A stretch of 9,935 nt of DNA from Gammaproteobacteria bacterium (lineage in GTDB: Bacteria; Pseudomonadota; Gammaproteobacteria; Pseudomonadales; Pseudomonadaceae): NCBI GenBank assembly GCA_012800475.1, contig JAAZJF010000191.1, forward strand, positions 1 through 9,935, written 5' to 3'. The notes beneath the pieces are model-generated. The model ran no database searches. It was not told the origin of the DNA and saw only the letters and a list, made by a program, of their open reading frames with translations. The translations under genes and the position numbers were made by a program. Below, in pieces: positions 1-7,176 of this stretch (position 1 is its first letter; every line of letters begins with the position of its first letter).

Positions 1-1009
1 CCAAGTCACGCAGGATCTGCGAACCGGCACCTACAGTGCTATACGTACCCGAAGTTTTTGTCGCTTTCGCATCACCATCGTTACCCAATTGACGCTCTAA
101 ATGCGCCAGCAACGTGGAGCCGGTCATCTGGTTACCCAATAACAACACAACACCACTGCCTGCTTTGGCTACTTCAGCCATCGCGCCACGCAAACTCCAA
201 CGACCATCATTTTTAACCATAAATAGATCACGCAACGGATCCATATTATGCACACGCACCAAGGTCGGTTCTTCAGGGCTAATCGTACCTAAAGTCAAAG
301 CCAAGTGAACATCACCTGCGGTGGATTCGCGGTAAGTGACCAAATTAAATTGACCCAACTCGCTGTCTAACACCTGTGTTGATACGCGCTCAATGGTGCG
401 CTCGTTAATCATGCGGTAATGAATCAGGTCAGCAATGGTACCAATTTTAATACCATGTTCTTGCGCAAAAACTTCCAATTCAGGACGACGGGCCATAGTG
501 CCATCATCATTCATGATCTCGCAGATCACGCCGCTGGGCTCATAGCCGCCTAAACGCGCTAAATCACACGCCGCTTCTGTATGACCAGCACGTGCCAGCA
601 CACCACCTGCTTGTCCCATAAGCGGGAAAATATGCCCTGGGCTCACAATATCAGCTGCAACCGCATCTTTAGCGGCAGCCGCTTGTACAGTACGCGCACG
701 GTCTGCAGCAGAAATACCGGTGGTCACACCTTCAGCCGCCTCAATGGATACGGTGAACTTCGTACCAAAGCCTGAGCCATTGTGCTGAGCCATCAATGGC
801 AAGCCTAAACGCTCGCAGCGCTCAACACTCATGGGCATACAAATTAAGCCACGTGCATGCTTGGCCATAAAGTTAATATGCTCAGCCGTCACGCATTCAG
901 AGGCGATAATTAAATCACCTTCGTTCTCGCGGTCTTCGTCATCCATCAGAATGACCATTTTACCCGCACGAATATCTGCAACAATTTCTTCAATAGTATT
1001 TAAAGACAC
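1..1009 (-). CDS. ribB: 3,4-dihydroxy-2-butanone 4-phosphate synthase with degenerate GTP cyclohydrolase II-like domain (partial, 3' end outside window)
   Basis: The N-terminal domain (residues about 1-200) makes 3,4-dihydroxy-2-butanone 4-phosphate from ribulose 5-phosphate, the four-carbon precursor of riboflavin. I translated it by hand from a GTG at 1009-1007, with GAAGGG seven bases upstream (1022-1017). An in-frame TTG at 1024 has no ribosome binding site and follows a stop directly, so GTG is preferred. Visible motifs are the acidic metal-binding loop DDEDRENEGD (23-32), SPGHIFPL (123-130), AGHTEAACDLARLGG (141-155) and ICEIM (162-166). Residues about 205-336 align with GTP cyclohydrolase II (YRES..GDVHLAL, RVH..DPLRDLF, SQILRDL) but contain no cysteine. 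The zinc-binding C-X10-C-X-C of true RibA is therefore missing and cyclohydrolase activity is not expected. 336 residues are in the window; the family is about 360-375 long, so roughly 30 are missing. It follows ribE by 15 bases in one operon. Automatic pipelines may label it RibBA. Confidence 0.93.
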   Translation of the reverse strand, partial: MSLNTIEEIVADIRAGKMVILMDDEDRENEGDLIIASECVTAEHINFMAKHARGLICMPMSVERCERLGLPLMAQHNGSGFGTKFTVSIEAAEGVTTGISAADRARTVQAAAAKDAVAADIVSPGHIFPLMGQAGGVLARAGHTEAACDLARLGGYEPSGVICEIMNDDGTMARRPELEVFAQEHGIKIGTIADLIHYRMINERTIERVSTQVLDSELGQFNLVTYRESTAGDVHLALTLGTISPEEPTLVRVHNMDPLRDLFMVKNDGRWSLRGAMAEVAKAGSGVVLLLGNQMTGSTLLAHLERQLGNDGDAKATKTSGTYSTVGAGSQILRDL

Positions 1010-1024
1010 AGGATAACCCTTCAA

Positions 1025-1687
1025 TTAAGAACGCATAAAACCATGCTCAGCTAAAAAGCCGGCAGTAATGGCGTGACTGGTTGGCTCGGCAGCATGCTCA
1101 CCTTGGAGTAAGCGCTCAAGGTAGCGAGCGATTAAGTCGATCTCTAGATTGACTAAATGCCCCGCTTGATAATCGGCCATGATCGTTTCTTGCAAGGTAT
1201 GCGGCACAATGGTCAGCTGAAACTCACTGCCATTAACACTGTTCACCGTGAGGCTGGTGCCATCCACAGTAATCGAGCCTTTCATCGCAATATAACGGGC
1301 CAATTCTTTCGGCGCGCGAATCCAAAATTCAACGGCGCGTGCGCTATCACTGCGTGACAACACTTCACCCACGCCATCCACATGACCACTGACCAAATGC
1401 CCACCCAAACGCGTGGTGGGTAATAAGGCTTTTTCAAGGTTCACGCGGCTGTTGGTTTTTAGATTCGCCAAAGCAGTGCGCGTCAGCGTTTCACGGCTCA
1501 CATCGGCACAAAAACCATCGCCCGGTAGCTCAACTGCAGTTAAGCAAATACCATTAACAGCGATGCTATCGCCCAGTTTTACATCGGTTAAATCCAGCTT
1601 TCCTGTGGACACATGCACGCGCACATCGCCCCCTTTGGGAGTCATGCTGCGAATATGCCCTATTGCTTCAATAATGCCTGTAAACAT
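1025..1687 (-). CDS. ribE: Riboflavin synthase alpha subunit (220 aa)
   Basis: Cytoplasmic enzyme that dismutates two 6,7-dimethyl-8-ribityllumazine molecules into riboflavin and the pyrimidine precursor, the last step of riboflavin synthesis (called ribC in some species). The protein begins MFTGIIEAIG, the invariant N-terminus of the family. It shows the duplicated lumazine-binding barrel: repeat 1 with VNGICLT (44-50) and DVSRETL (62-68), then GGHLVSGHVDG (95-105), then repeat 2 with VDGTSLT (141-147) and VPHTL (161-165). A C-terminal trimerisation helix follows (NLEIDLIARYLERLL, 180-194). At 220 residues it has the usual length. The ATG at 1687-1685 was chosen because GGAGG (1696-1692) lies four bases upstream and the family N-terminus starts here; an in-frame TTG at 1750 would add 21 unrelated residues. 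It is the first gene after the FMN riboswitch, so expression should fall when FMN is plentiful. Confidence 0.96.
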   Translation of the reverse strand: MFTGIIEAIGHIRSMTPKGGDVRVHVSTGKLDLTDVKLGDSIAVNGICLTAVELPGDGFCADVSRETLTRTALANLKTNSRVNLEKALLPTTRLGGHLVSGHVDGVGEVLSRSDSARAVEFWIRAPKELARYIAMKGSITVDGTSLTVNSVNGSEFQLTIVPHTLQETIMADYQAGHLVNLEIDLIARYLERLLQGEHAAEPTSHAITAGFLAEHGFMRS

Positions 1688-1697
1688 ATAACCTCCG

Positions 1698-1801
1698 CAC
1701 AACACGAATACTCGAAAATTCGCTTGTGTCGATCTCCTGTTTAATATCAAACAAGGCTATTTTTGATCGAATGGGAGTGTGCCGTACACGATTGTGCACG
1801 G
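1698..1801 (-). promoter_or_regulatory. Structured leader between FMN aptamer and ribE (three hairpins)
   Basis: In transcript order the segment holds three inverted repeats. The first is a perfect 8-bp stem with a four-base loop (1801-1794 with 1789-1782). The second is a 7-bp stem including one G-T pair, with a six-base loop (1755-1749 with 1742-1736). The third is an 11-bp stem with one bulged base and an eight-base loop (1728-1718 with 1709-1698), which ends one base before the GGAGG of ribE. No hairpin is followed by a T-run, so this does not look like a transcription terminator. Control at translation start, or through Rho, is more likely; this is inference. Confidence 0.5.
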
Positions 1802-1811
1802 TAACGGATCC

Positions 1812-1969
1812 CGCTCTCTCTTCATCCGGACTGTAACCGTCGGCCTTGGGATCTCACCAAGTCTGCTGACCTTGCCTACCTTAAATACCAGCGTAACCAA
1901 GCGCTCGTGGGCTATGCTTAATTTTTAGCAATTACCACCGGTGGGGAATCTCGCCCCGCCCTGAGAACG
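1812..1969 (-). ncRNA. FMN riboswitch (RFN element)
   Basis: The minus strand carries all conserved blocks of the RFN element in order: GGGCGGGGCGAGATTCCCC then ACCGGTGGT (about 1962-1934), AGCCCACGAGCG (about 1916-1905), GGTCAGCAGA and TTGGTGAGA, GCCGACGGTTACAGTCCGGATG (1844-1823), and a closing AGAGAG. A 7-bp P1 helix closes the ends: CGTTCTC (1969-1963) with GAGAGCG (1818-1812), one pair being G-T. The family binds flavin mononucleotide in the nascent RNA and lowers expression of riboflavin genes. Here it sits 125 bases before ribE, same strand. CGGAT inside the aptamer (1828-1824) can pair with ATCCG just after P1 (1809-1805), a candidate competing fold. Confidence 0.97.
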
Positions 1970-2310
1970 TCACTAACTTTTCTAACACAGTTAGCGCGAC
2001 ATGTTTTACCACATATTCAATAGCTGTGCACGGCTTGCCTAACATCACTTGCACAGCACCATTGCTACACAACAAAGCATATATAAGCCCAACACTCTTT
2101 ACATAGTCTAAACAGTCAAATTTATCGCCAGCCGTCAACTCTTTGCGTGCTGCGGCTGCTTAAAATAAAACCAAGCCAAGCTGACTCAAAAGCCTTAAAT
2201 CGTCACTTTATTAGCAAAACATCTGCCTTAACCTATGGCCAAGACGTGTTTGGCGGTATACTTTGCGGTTTTCCGATTAGCCGTCTTTTATTTAGGGGTC
2301 CCGCCGCACT
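1970..2310. other. Divergent intergenic region between rib leader and valS
   Basis: About 340 bases without a supported gene. It must hold the rib promoter (minus strand) and the valS promoter (plus strand), but neither has a clear -35/-10 pair. TATATA near 2080-2085 is a possible minus-strand -10 with no good -35. A TTGACG (2138-2133, minus) has no -10 at the right distance. Two inverted repeats were seen: GCTGTGC (2023-2029) with GCACAGC (2051-2057), and CTAAC with GTTAG (1982-1994). The 68-codon minus-strand reading frame here starts with TTG and runs into the riboswitch, so it is not called. Confidence 0.5.
2257..2262 (+). promoter_or_regulatory. Candidate -10 box for valS
   Basis: TATACT matches the sigma70 -10 consensus at five of six positions and lies 48 bases before the valS ATG, giving a leader of about 40 bases. 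The hexamer 17 bases upstream (TATGGC) is a poor -35, and there is no TGn extension, so this rests on the -10 alone. No T-box-like leader is visible. The valS ribosome binding site is probably AGGGG (2294-2298), 12 bases from the ATG, a long spacing. Confidence 0.3.
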
Positions 2311-5160
2311 ATGGATAAGACCTATCAGCCGCACGCCATTGAAACCACTTGGTACCAGTCATGGGAAACCAATCAATACTTTGCGCCCCAGGGTTCTGGT
2401 CAACCGTACACCATCATGATTCCACCGCCGAACGTCACCGGCAGTCTGCATATGGGTCACGGTTTTAATAACGCCATTATGGATGCGCTGATTCGTTACC
2501 GCCGTATGCAAGGCCGTAACACCTTATGGCAGCCCGGTACTGACCACGCAGGTATCGCCACGCAAATGGTGGTGGAGCGCCAGCTGGCCGCACAAGGCTT
2601 AGACCGTCACGACCTAGGTCGCGAAGCCTTTCTCGACAAAGTTTGGGAATGGAAGGAAGAATCAGGCGGTGCCATTACCCGTCAGATTCGTCGCCTGGGC
2701 AGCTCGGTGGACTGGTCGCGCGAGCGCTTCACCATGGATGACGGCATGTCTGACGCGGTGCAAGAAGCCTTTGTGCGCTTGCATGAAGACGGTTTGATTT
2801 ACCGTGGTAAACGTCTGGTCAACTGGGATCCTAAATTCCATACGGCAATTTCTGACCTTGAAGTGGAAAACCACGATGAGAAAGGTCATTTGTGGAACCT
2901 GCGCTACCCGCTAGCCGATGGTGCAAAAACCGCTGAAGGCAAAGATTATCTGGTCGTCGCTACCACGCGCCCAGAAACCATGCTGGGTGATAGCGCGGTT
3001 GCCGTACACCCTGAAGATGAGCGTTATAAAGCGCTGATTGGCTCCTTTATTGATCTGCCGTTAGTCGGCCGCCGTATTCCAATTGTTGGCGATGACTACT
3101 GTGATCCAGAGTTTGGTACGGGTTGCGTAAAAATCACCCCAGCGCACGACTTCAATGACTATGAAGTGGGCAAACGCCACAATCTGCCCTTAATCAATAT
3201 CCTTGACCAAGATGCGGCTGTATTAGCTGTGGCGCAGATATTCAATGCCGACGGCTCAGTCAATGATGCGCTGGATAACAGCCTGCCGGCTGAGTTTGCT
3301 GGCTTGGATCGTTTCGAAGCACGCAAGCAGATTGTTGCCGCATTACAAGCCGCCGATTTACTGGTGAGCATTGACGACCACGCGCTGAAAACCCCACGCG
3401 GTGACCGCTCTGGTGCCGTGATCGAACCTTGGTTAACTGACCAATGGTATGTCTCCACCAAATCGCTCGCCGAGCCGGCCATTGCCGCCGTAGAAGACGG
3501 CCGCATTCAATTTGTGCCCAAGCAATACGAAAATATGTACTTCAGCTGGATGCGCGATATCCAAGACTGGTGCATCAGCCGCCAACTTTGGTGGGGCCAT
3601 CGTATTCCGGCCTGGTATGACGATGCGGGCAAGGTCTATGTGGGTCGCAACGAAGCTGAAGTGCGCAGCAAACATAATCTGGGCGATATCAATTTGCGCC
3701 AAGACAATGATGTGCTGGATACCTGGTTCAGCTCAGGCTTGTGGACCTTCTCAACCTTAGGCTGGCCAGAACAAACTGATTATCTGAAAACCTTCCACCC
3801 CACCGATGTGCTGGTGACAGGTTTTGACATCATCTTCTTCTGGGTCGCACGCATGATCATGCTGACCATGCACCTGATCAAAAATGCAGATGGTACGCCA
3901 CAGATCCCGTTTAAAACCGTGTATGTGCATGGTCTCGTGCGCGATAGCCTTGGCCATAAAATGTCCAAATCCAAAGGTAACGTACTGGATCCTTTGGACA
4001 TTATTGACGGTATCGACTTGGAAACCTTAGTCGAGAAACGCACCAGCGGCATGATGCAACCGCAAATGGCTAAAGCCATTGAAAAACAAACCCGCGAAGA
4101 ATTTGCTGAAGGCATTGCCAGTTACGGCACCGATGCGTTGCGTTTCACATTTTTATCACTGGCCTCCACTGGCCGTGACGTGAAGTTTGATATGGGCCGC
4201 GTCGATGGCTACCGCAACTTCTGTAATAAAATCTGGAACGCTGCACGTTATGTGATGATGCAGTGCGAAGATCAAGATTGCGGTCTCGATGATCAAGCCG
4301 TTGAACTCACCGTAGCTGATCGCTGGATTATCTCGCAACTGCAACGCACCGAAGCTGAAGTATCACGTCAATTGGATAATTTCCGTTTCGACTTGGCCGC
4401 CCAAGCGCTGTATGAGTTTATCTGGAACCAATACTGCGACTGGTACTTGGAGCTGTCTAAGCCGGTGCTTTGGGATAAAGAAGCGCCCGTTGAGCGTACT
4501 CGCGGTACACGCCGTACGTTAGTGCGCGTACTCGAAGCCTCACTGCGCTTAGCTCATCCTTTTATGCCCTTTATCACTGAAGAGATTTGGCAGCGCATCG
4601 CGCCCATGGCCGGCAAAAGTGGCGACACCATTATGCTGCAACCCTTCCCTGATAGCTCAGGTGATGCGCTCGACGCTCAAGCTGAAGGTGATATTGAGTG
4701 GCTTAAAGAGCTGATGCTCGCGCTGCGCAACATCCGTGCAGAAATGAATATTGGCCCTGGCACGCCGCTGCCGCTGTATTTAGGCAATGCCACAGCTGAA
4801 GATCTGCGCCGTCTCGAAGTCAATCAGGTCACGCTCAATAAACTTGCCAAGCTTGAGTCAGTCACACGACTCGCTGCTGACGAAGAAGCACCGATGTCTG
4901 CAACGGCATTGGTAGGCGAGATGCAGGTTCTAGTACCGATGGCGGGTTTAATCGATACCAAAGCTGAGCTGGCACGTTTAGACAAAGAAATGCAGCGTCT
5001 CAACGGTGAGATCAAGCGTGTTTCCGGCAAACTGTCCAATCAAGGTTTTGTTGCCAAAGCTCCGGCTGAGGTGATTGAGAAAGAACGCGCTAAACAAACG
5101 GATTTCGAGCAAGCCTTAGCGCGCCTCACCGAACAACACACCCGTATTGCCAGCCTATAA
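2311..5160 (+). CDS. valS: Valyl-tRNA synthetase (949 aa)
   Basis: Class I aminoacyl-tRNA synthetase that charges tRNA-Val with valine in the cytoplasm; essential. Domains in order: N-terminal MDKTY..., close to the MEKTY start of E. coli ValS, which supports this ATG; Rossmann catalytic core with PPPNVTGSLHMGH (HIGH-type motif HMGH at 47-50); CP1 editing domain with TTRPET (218-223) and the later GTGCVKITPAHDFNDYE block, which clears mischarged threonine; the DWCISRQLWWGHRIPAWY segment; KMSKS at 550-554; anticodon-binding helical domain; and a C-terminal coiled coil from about residue 885 (DTKAELARLDKEMQRLNGEI). Length is close to the 951 residues of E. coli ValS and no motif is damaged. It is divergent from the rib operon. 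The reading frame is continuous with even codon use, so it is a normal core gene. Confidence 0.98.
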   Translation: MDKTYQPHAIETTWYQSWETNQYFAPQGSGQPYTIMIPPPNVTGSLHMGHGFNNAIMDALIRYRRMQGRNTLWQPGTDHAGIATQMVVERQLAAQGLDRHDLGREAFLDKVWEWKEESGGAITRQIRRLGSSVDWSRERFTMDDGMSDAVQEAFVRLHEDGLIYRGKRLVNWDPKFHTAISDLEVENHDEKGHLWNLRYPLADGAKTAEGKDYLVVATTRPETMLGDSAVAVHPEDERYKALIGSFIDLPLVGRRIPIVGDDYCDPEFGTGCVKITPAHDFNDYEVGKRHNLPLINILDQDAAVLAVAQIFNADGSVNDALDNSLPAEFAGLDRFEARKQIVAALQAADLLVSIDDHALKTPRGDRSGAVIEPWLTDQWYVSTKSLAEPAIAAVEDGRIQFVPKQYENMYFSWMRDIQDWCISRQLWWGHRIPAWYDDAGKVYVGRNEAEVRSKHNLGDINLRQDNDVLDTWFSSGLWTFSTLGWPEQTDYLKTFHPTDVLVTGFDIIFFWVARMIMLTMHLIKNADGTPQIPFKTVYVHGLVRDSLGHKMSKSKGNVLDPLDIIDGIDLETLVEKRTSGMMQPQMAKAIEKQTREEFAEGIASYGTDALRFTFLSLASTGRDVKFDMGRVDGYRNFCNKIWNAARYVMMQCEDQDCGLDDQAVELTVADRWIISQLQRTEAEVSRQLDNFRFDLAAQALYEFIWNQYCDWYLELSKPVLWDKEAPVERTRGTRRTLVRVLEASLRLAHPFMPFITEEIWQRIAPMAGKSGDTIMLQPFPDSSGDALDAQAEGDIEWLKELMLALRNIRAEMNIGPGTPLPLYLGNATAEDLRRLEVNQVTLNKLAKLESVTRLAADEEAPMSATALVGEMQVLVPMAGLIDTKAELARLDKEMQRLNGEIKRVSGKLSNQGFVAKAPAEVIEKERAKQTDFEQALARLTEQHTRIASL

Positions 5161-5186
5161 AGCCGGCGACATCCACTATAAGAATC

Positions 5187-5217
5187 GGGGTGACACTGGC
5201 ATACTGCCAGCCACCCC
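5187..5217 (+). terminator. GC-rich hairpin between valS and the ABC cluster
   Basis: GGGGTG (5187-5192) pairs with CACCCC (5212-5217), and CTGGC (5196-5200) with GCCAG (5206-5210), leaving a five-base loop and a small asymmetric internal loop (ACA against C). It starts 27 bases after the valS stop and ends just before AGAGG (5221-5225), the ribosome binding site of the next gene. No T-run follows, so it is not a classical intrinsic terminator. It may end valS transcripts with help, protect a 3' end, or shape translation start of the binding-protein gene. Confidence 0.4.
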
Positions 5218-5234
5218 ATTAGAGGCATGCAAAC

Positions 5235-6212
5235 ATGACTACGTTCTCAAAAAAAGCGTTGCTCACGCTCAGTGCACTAACCTTATCGATGAGCGCCTCA
5301 TTTGGCGCTTTAGCGCAGACTGTTAAATCCGTTGCCGTTACTGCAATCGTTGAGCACCCCGCACTCGACTCAGCGCGTGATGGTGTTTTAGAAGCTCTGA
5401 ATGCGGCAGGCTACACCGAAGGTAAAAACCTGAAGTGGCAGTACCAAAGTGCTCAAGGCAATACCGGTACGGCAGCGCAAATCGCACGTAAATTTATTGG
5501 CGATCAAGCGGATGCTATTGTCACCATCGGTACGCCTTCGGCACAAGCCGCAGCTGCTGGCACCAAACGCATTCCAATTGTTTTCACTGCGGTCACTGAT
5601 CCGGTTCAAGGCCAACTGACCCCAAGCTGGGAAGCGAGCGGCACGAACGTGACTGGCGTTTCTGATGTGCTCGAGCTGGGCAAGCAAATGGAGCTGGTTA
5701 AACAAATCGTACCCAATGCTAAACGTATCGGTATGGTATTTAACCCCGGCGAAGCCAACTCAGTTGCTGTAGTTGCAGCGCTCAAAGACATCCTACCCAA
5801 CTACGACCTCACCTTGGTTGAAGCTGCGGCACCGCGCTCAGTTGACGTTGGTACTGCTGCACGCAGCCTTGTTGGTAAAGTGGATGTGATTTATACCAAT
5901 ACCGATAACAACGTTGTTTCCGCCTATGAAGCACTGGTCAAAGTCGGCAACGATATGAAGATTCCTTTGATCGCTTCAGACACTGACAGCGTTAAACGCG
6001 GTGCCATTGCCGCCCTTGGCGTGAACTATCACGATTTAGGCTTACAAACAGGTCGCATTGTAGTGCGCATCCTCGAGGGTGAAAAACCCGGCGATATTAA
6101 GCCACAAACCAGTGAAAAAATTCAGTTGTTTGTTAATCCAGCTGCTGCTGAAAAGCAAGGTGTGACGCTGTCACAAGAGCTATTGGATAGCGCTGCTGAA
6201 ATCATTCGTTAA
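5235..6212 (+). CDS. ABC transporter substrate-binding protein, TrpX/ABC_sub_bind type (325 aa)
   Basis: Periplasmic binding protein that would deliver a small solute to the permease encoded next. Residues 1-27 form a signal peptide: KK near the start, a hydrophobic stretch, and a likely signal peptidase I site ALA|Q after residue 27. There is no lipobox cysteine, so the protein is soluble. The mature part has the two-lobed fold expected of the ABC_sub_bind family (PF04392), with ARDGVLEALNAAGYTEGKN, FTAVTDP (117-123) and SGTNVTGV (135-142) as family-typical segments. The ATG has AGAGG nine bases upstream. It is followed by a hairpin with a T-run and then permease and ATPase genes. The family includes the tryptophan-linked TrpX of Gram-positive bacteria and members predicted for other amino acids or nucleoside-like ligands. 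The substrate here cannot be assigned, and lying next to valS is not evidence for valine. Confidence 0.88.
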   Translation: MTTFSKKALLTLSALTLSMSASFGALAQTVKSVAVTAIVEHPALDSARDGVLEALNAAGYTEGKNLKWQYQSAQGNTGTAAQIARKFIGDQADAIVTIGTPSAQAAAAGTKRIPIVFTAVTDPVQGQLTPSWEASGTNVTGVSDVLELGKQMELVKQIVPNAKRIGMVFNPGEANSVAVVAALKDILPNYDLTLVEAAAPRSVDVGTAARSLVGKVDVIYTNTDNNVVSAYEALVKVGNDMKIPLIASDTDSVKRGAIAALGVNYHDLGLQTGRIVVRILEGEKPGDIKPQTSEKIQLFVNPAAAEKQGVTLSQELLDSAAEIIR

Positions 6213-6223
6213 TACCCTTTCGC

Positions 6224-6262
6224 ACCCCAAGCTGCTGACTGTGGCTTGGGGTATTTTTATTT
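6224..6262 (+). terminator. Intrinsic terminator / attenuator after the binding-protein gene
   Basis: ACCCCAAGC (6224-6232) pairs perfectly with GCTTGGGGT (6244-6252). Three further inner pairs (two of them G-T) shrink the loop to TGACT. TTTTTATTT follows at 6254-6262. It lies 11 bases after the stop of the binding-protein gene and 20 bases before the permease ATG. Because the downstream genes are on the same strand and clearly belong to the same system, partial termination is the likely role, giving more binding-protein mRNA than permease and ATPase mRNA. Confidence 0.8.
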
Positions 6263-6282
6263 AGCCTTCGGTCAACCTAGCC

Positions 6283-7173
6283 ATGTCCCTGTTTTCAATG
6301 TTTGGTGCCCTCGAGATCGGCCTGATCTTTAGCTTAGTGGCACTCGGGGTGTTTATCTCCTTTCGCTTATTACGTTTTCCCGACTTAACTGTTGACGGCA
6401 GCTTTCCGCTGGGCGGTGCCGTCGGTGCCTTGTGTATTTCCAACGGCATGGATCCTTTTCTGGCCACAGCATTAGCGGCTTTAGCCGGTGCGGGTGCCGG
6501 TATAGTTACGGCCATTTTAAATGTGCATTTAAAAATCATGGATTTGCTGGCCAGTATCCTGATGATGATTGCTCTGTACTCCATTAACCTGCGCATTATG
6601 GGCAAACCCAACATTCCACTCATCATGGAGCCGACCGTCTTTAGTATTTTAGAACCCAGTTGGCTGATTGATTATATTGCGCGCCCAGCGATCTTAGTGA
6701 TCGTCGTATTACTTGCTAAAATCGCGCTGGATGCTTACTTTTCGACACGCCAAGGTTTGGCGATTCGTGCGACGGGTTCCAACCCGCGTATGGCCCGCGC
6801 GCAGGGTATTAACACCGGCGCTATGGTGATTTTAGGCATGGCAATTTCCAACGGTCTTGTTGGTTTAGCCGGTGCCTTGTTTGCACAAAGCCAAGGCGGT
6901 GCCGATATTTCGATGGGCATCGGTACCATCGTGATTGGTTTGGCGGCTGTGATCGTCGGTGAAAGCATTCTACCGTCGCGCAAGCTGTTCTTAGTGACCT
7001 TAGCGGTGATCTTAGGTGCGGTGGTGTACCGCTTCTTTATTGCTTTGGCGCTCAACAGTGATTTTATTGGCTTGCAAGCACAAGATCTAAACTTAGTCAC
7101 CGCATTGCTCGTGACCTTTGCTTTAGTGATTCCATTGATCAAACAGCGCATGTCTCGCCGCAAGAGGGTTTAA
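6283..7173 (+). CDS. ABC transporter permease, LivH/TrpY-like (296 aa)
   Basis: Inner-membrane channel subunit of the BPD_transp_2 type (PF02653), very hydrophobic with about eight membrane segments. The segment RFPDLTVDGSFPLGGA (31-46) is typical of the TrpY branch. RATGSNPRMARAQGI (162-176) matches the cytoplasmic loop that contacts the ATPase in LivH-like permeases. Only one permease gene is present, so a homodimer is expected. The start is uncertain: no purine-rich ribosome binding site precedes the ATG at 6283 or the next in-frame ATG at 6298, and the latter would give MFGALEIGLIF, also a plausible N-terminus. The gene follows a terminator-like hairpin and ends three bases before the ATPase start. 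Read-through from 5235, or an unrecognised promoter in the short gap, must drive it. Confidence 0.88.
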   Translation: MSLFSMFGALEIGLIFSLVALGVFISFRLLRFPDLTVDGSFPLGGAVGALCISNGMDPFLATALAALAGAGAGIVTAILNVHLKIMDLLASILMMIALYSINLRIMGKPNIPLIMEPTVFSILEPSWLIDYIARPAILVIVVLLAKIALDAYFSTRQGLAIRATGSNPRMARAQGINTGAMVILGMAISNGLVGLAGALFAQSQGGADISMGIGTIVIGLAAVIVGESILPSRKLFLVTLAVILGAVVYRFFIALALNSDFIGLQAQDLNLVTALLVTFALVIPLIKQRMSRRKRV

Positions 7174-7176
7174 CAG

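Noticed and set aside
1688..1750. N-terminal extension of riboflavin synthase from a TTG at 1750
   Set aside because: The extra 21 residues are not part of the family, whose N-terminus is MFTGI. A GGAGG sits directly before the internal ATG, and the extension region is hairpin-rich leader.
1932..2138. 68-codon minus-strand reading frame upstream of the riboswitch, TTG start
   Set aside because: It starts with a rare codon with no Shine-Dalgarno sequence, its 3' end lies inside conserved RFN sequence, and the translation matches no family I recognise. Chance frame.
2140..2310. Possible T-box or valine-leader peptide before valS
   Set aside because: No T-box-type specifier or conserved bulge, no short frame rich in Val codons followed by a terminator. 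Only a weak -10 and a ribosome binding site were seen.
2147..2419. 90-codon plus-strand frame overlapping the valS start
   Set aside because: It crosses into the first 109 bases of valS in another frame, has a GTG start, and shows no recognisable domain.
6261..7163. Long minus-strand frames opposite the permease gene
   Set aside because: Low-complexity shadows (rich in Ala, Ile, Lys, Pro) of a hydrophobic plus-strand protein with clear family motifs.
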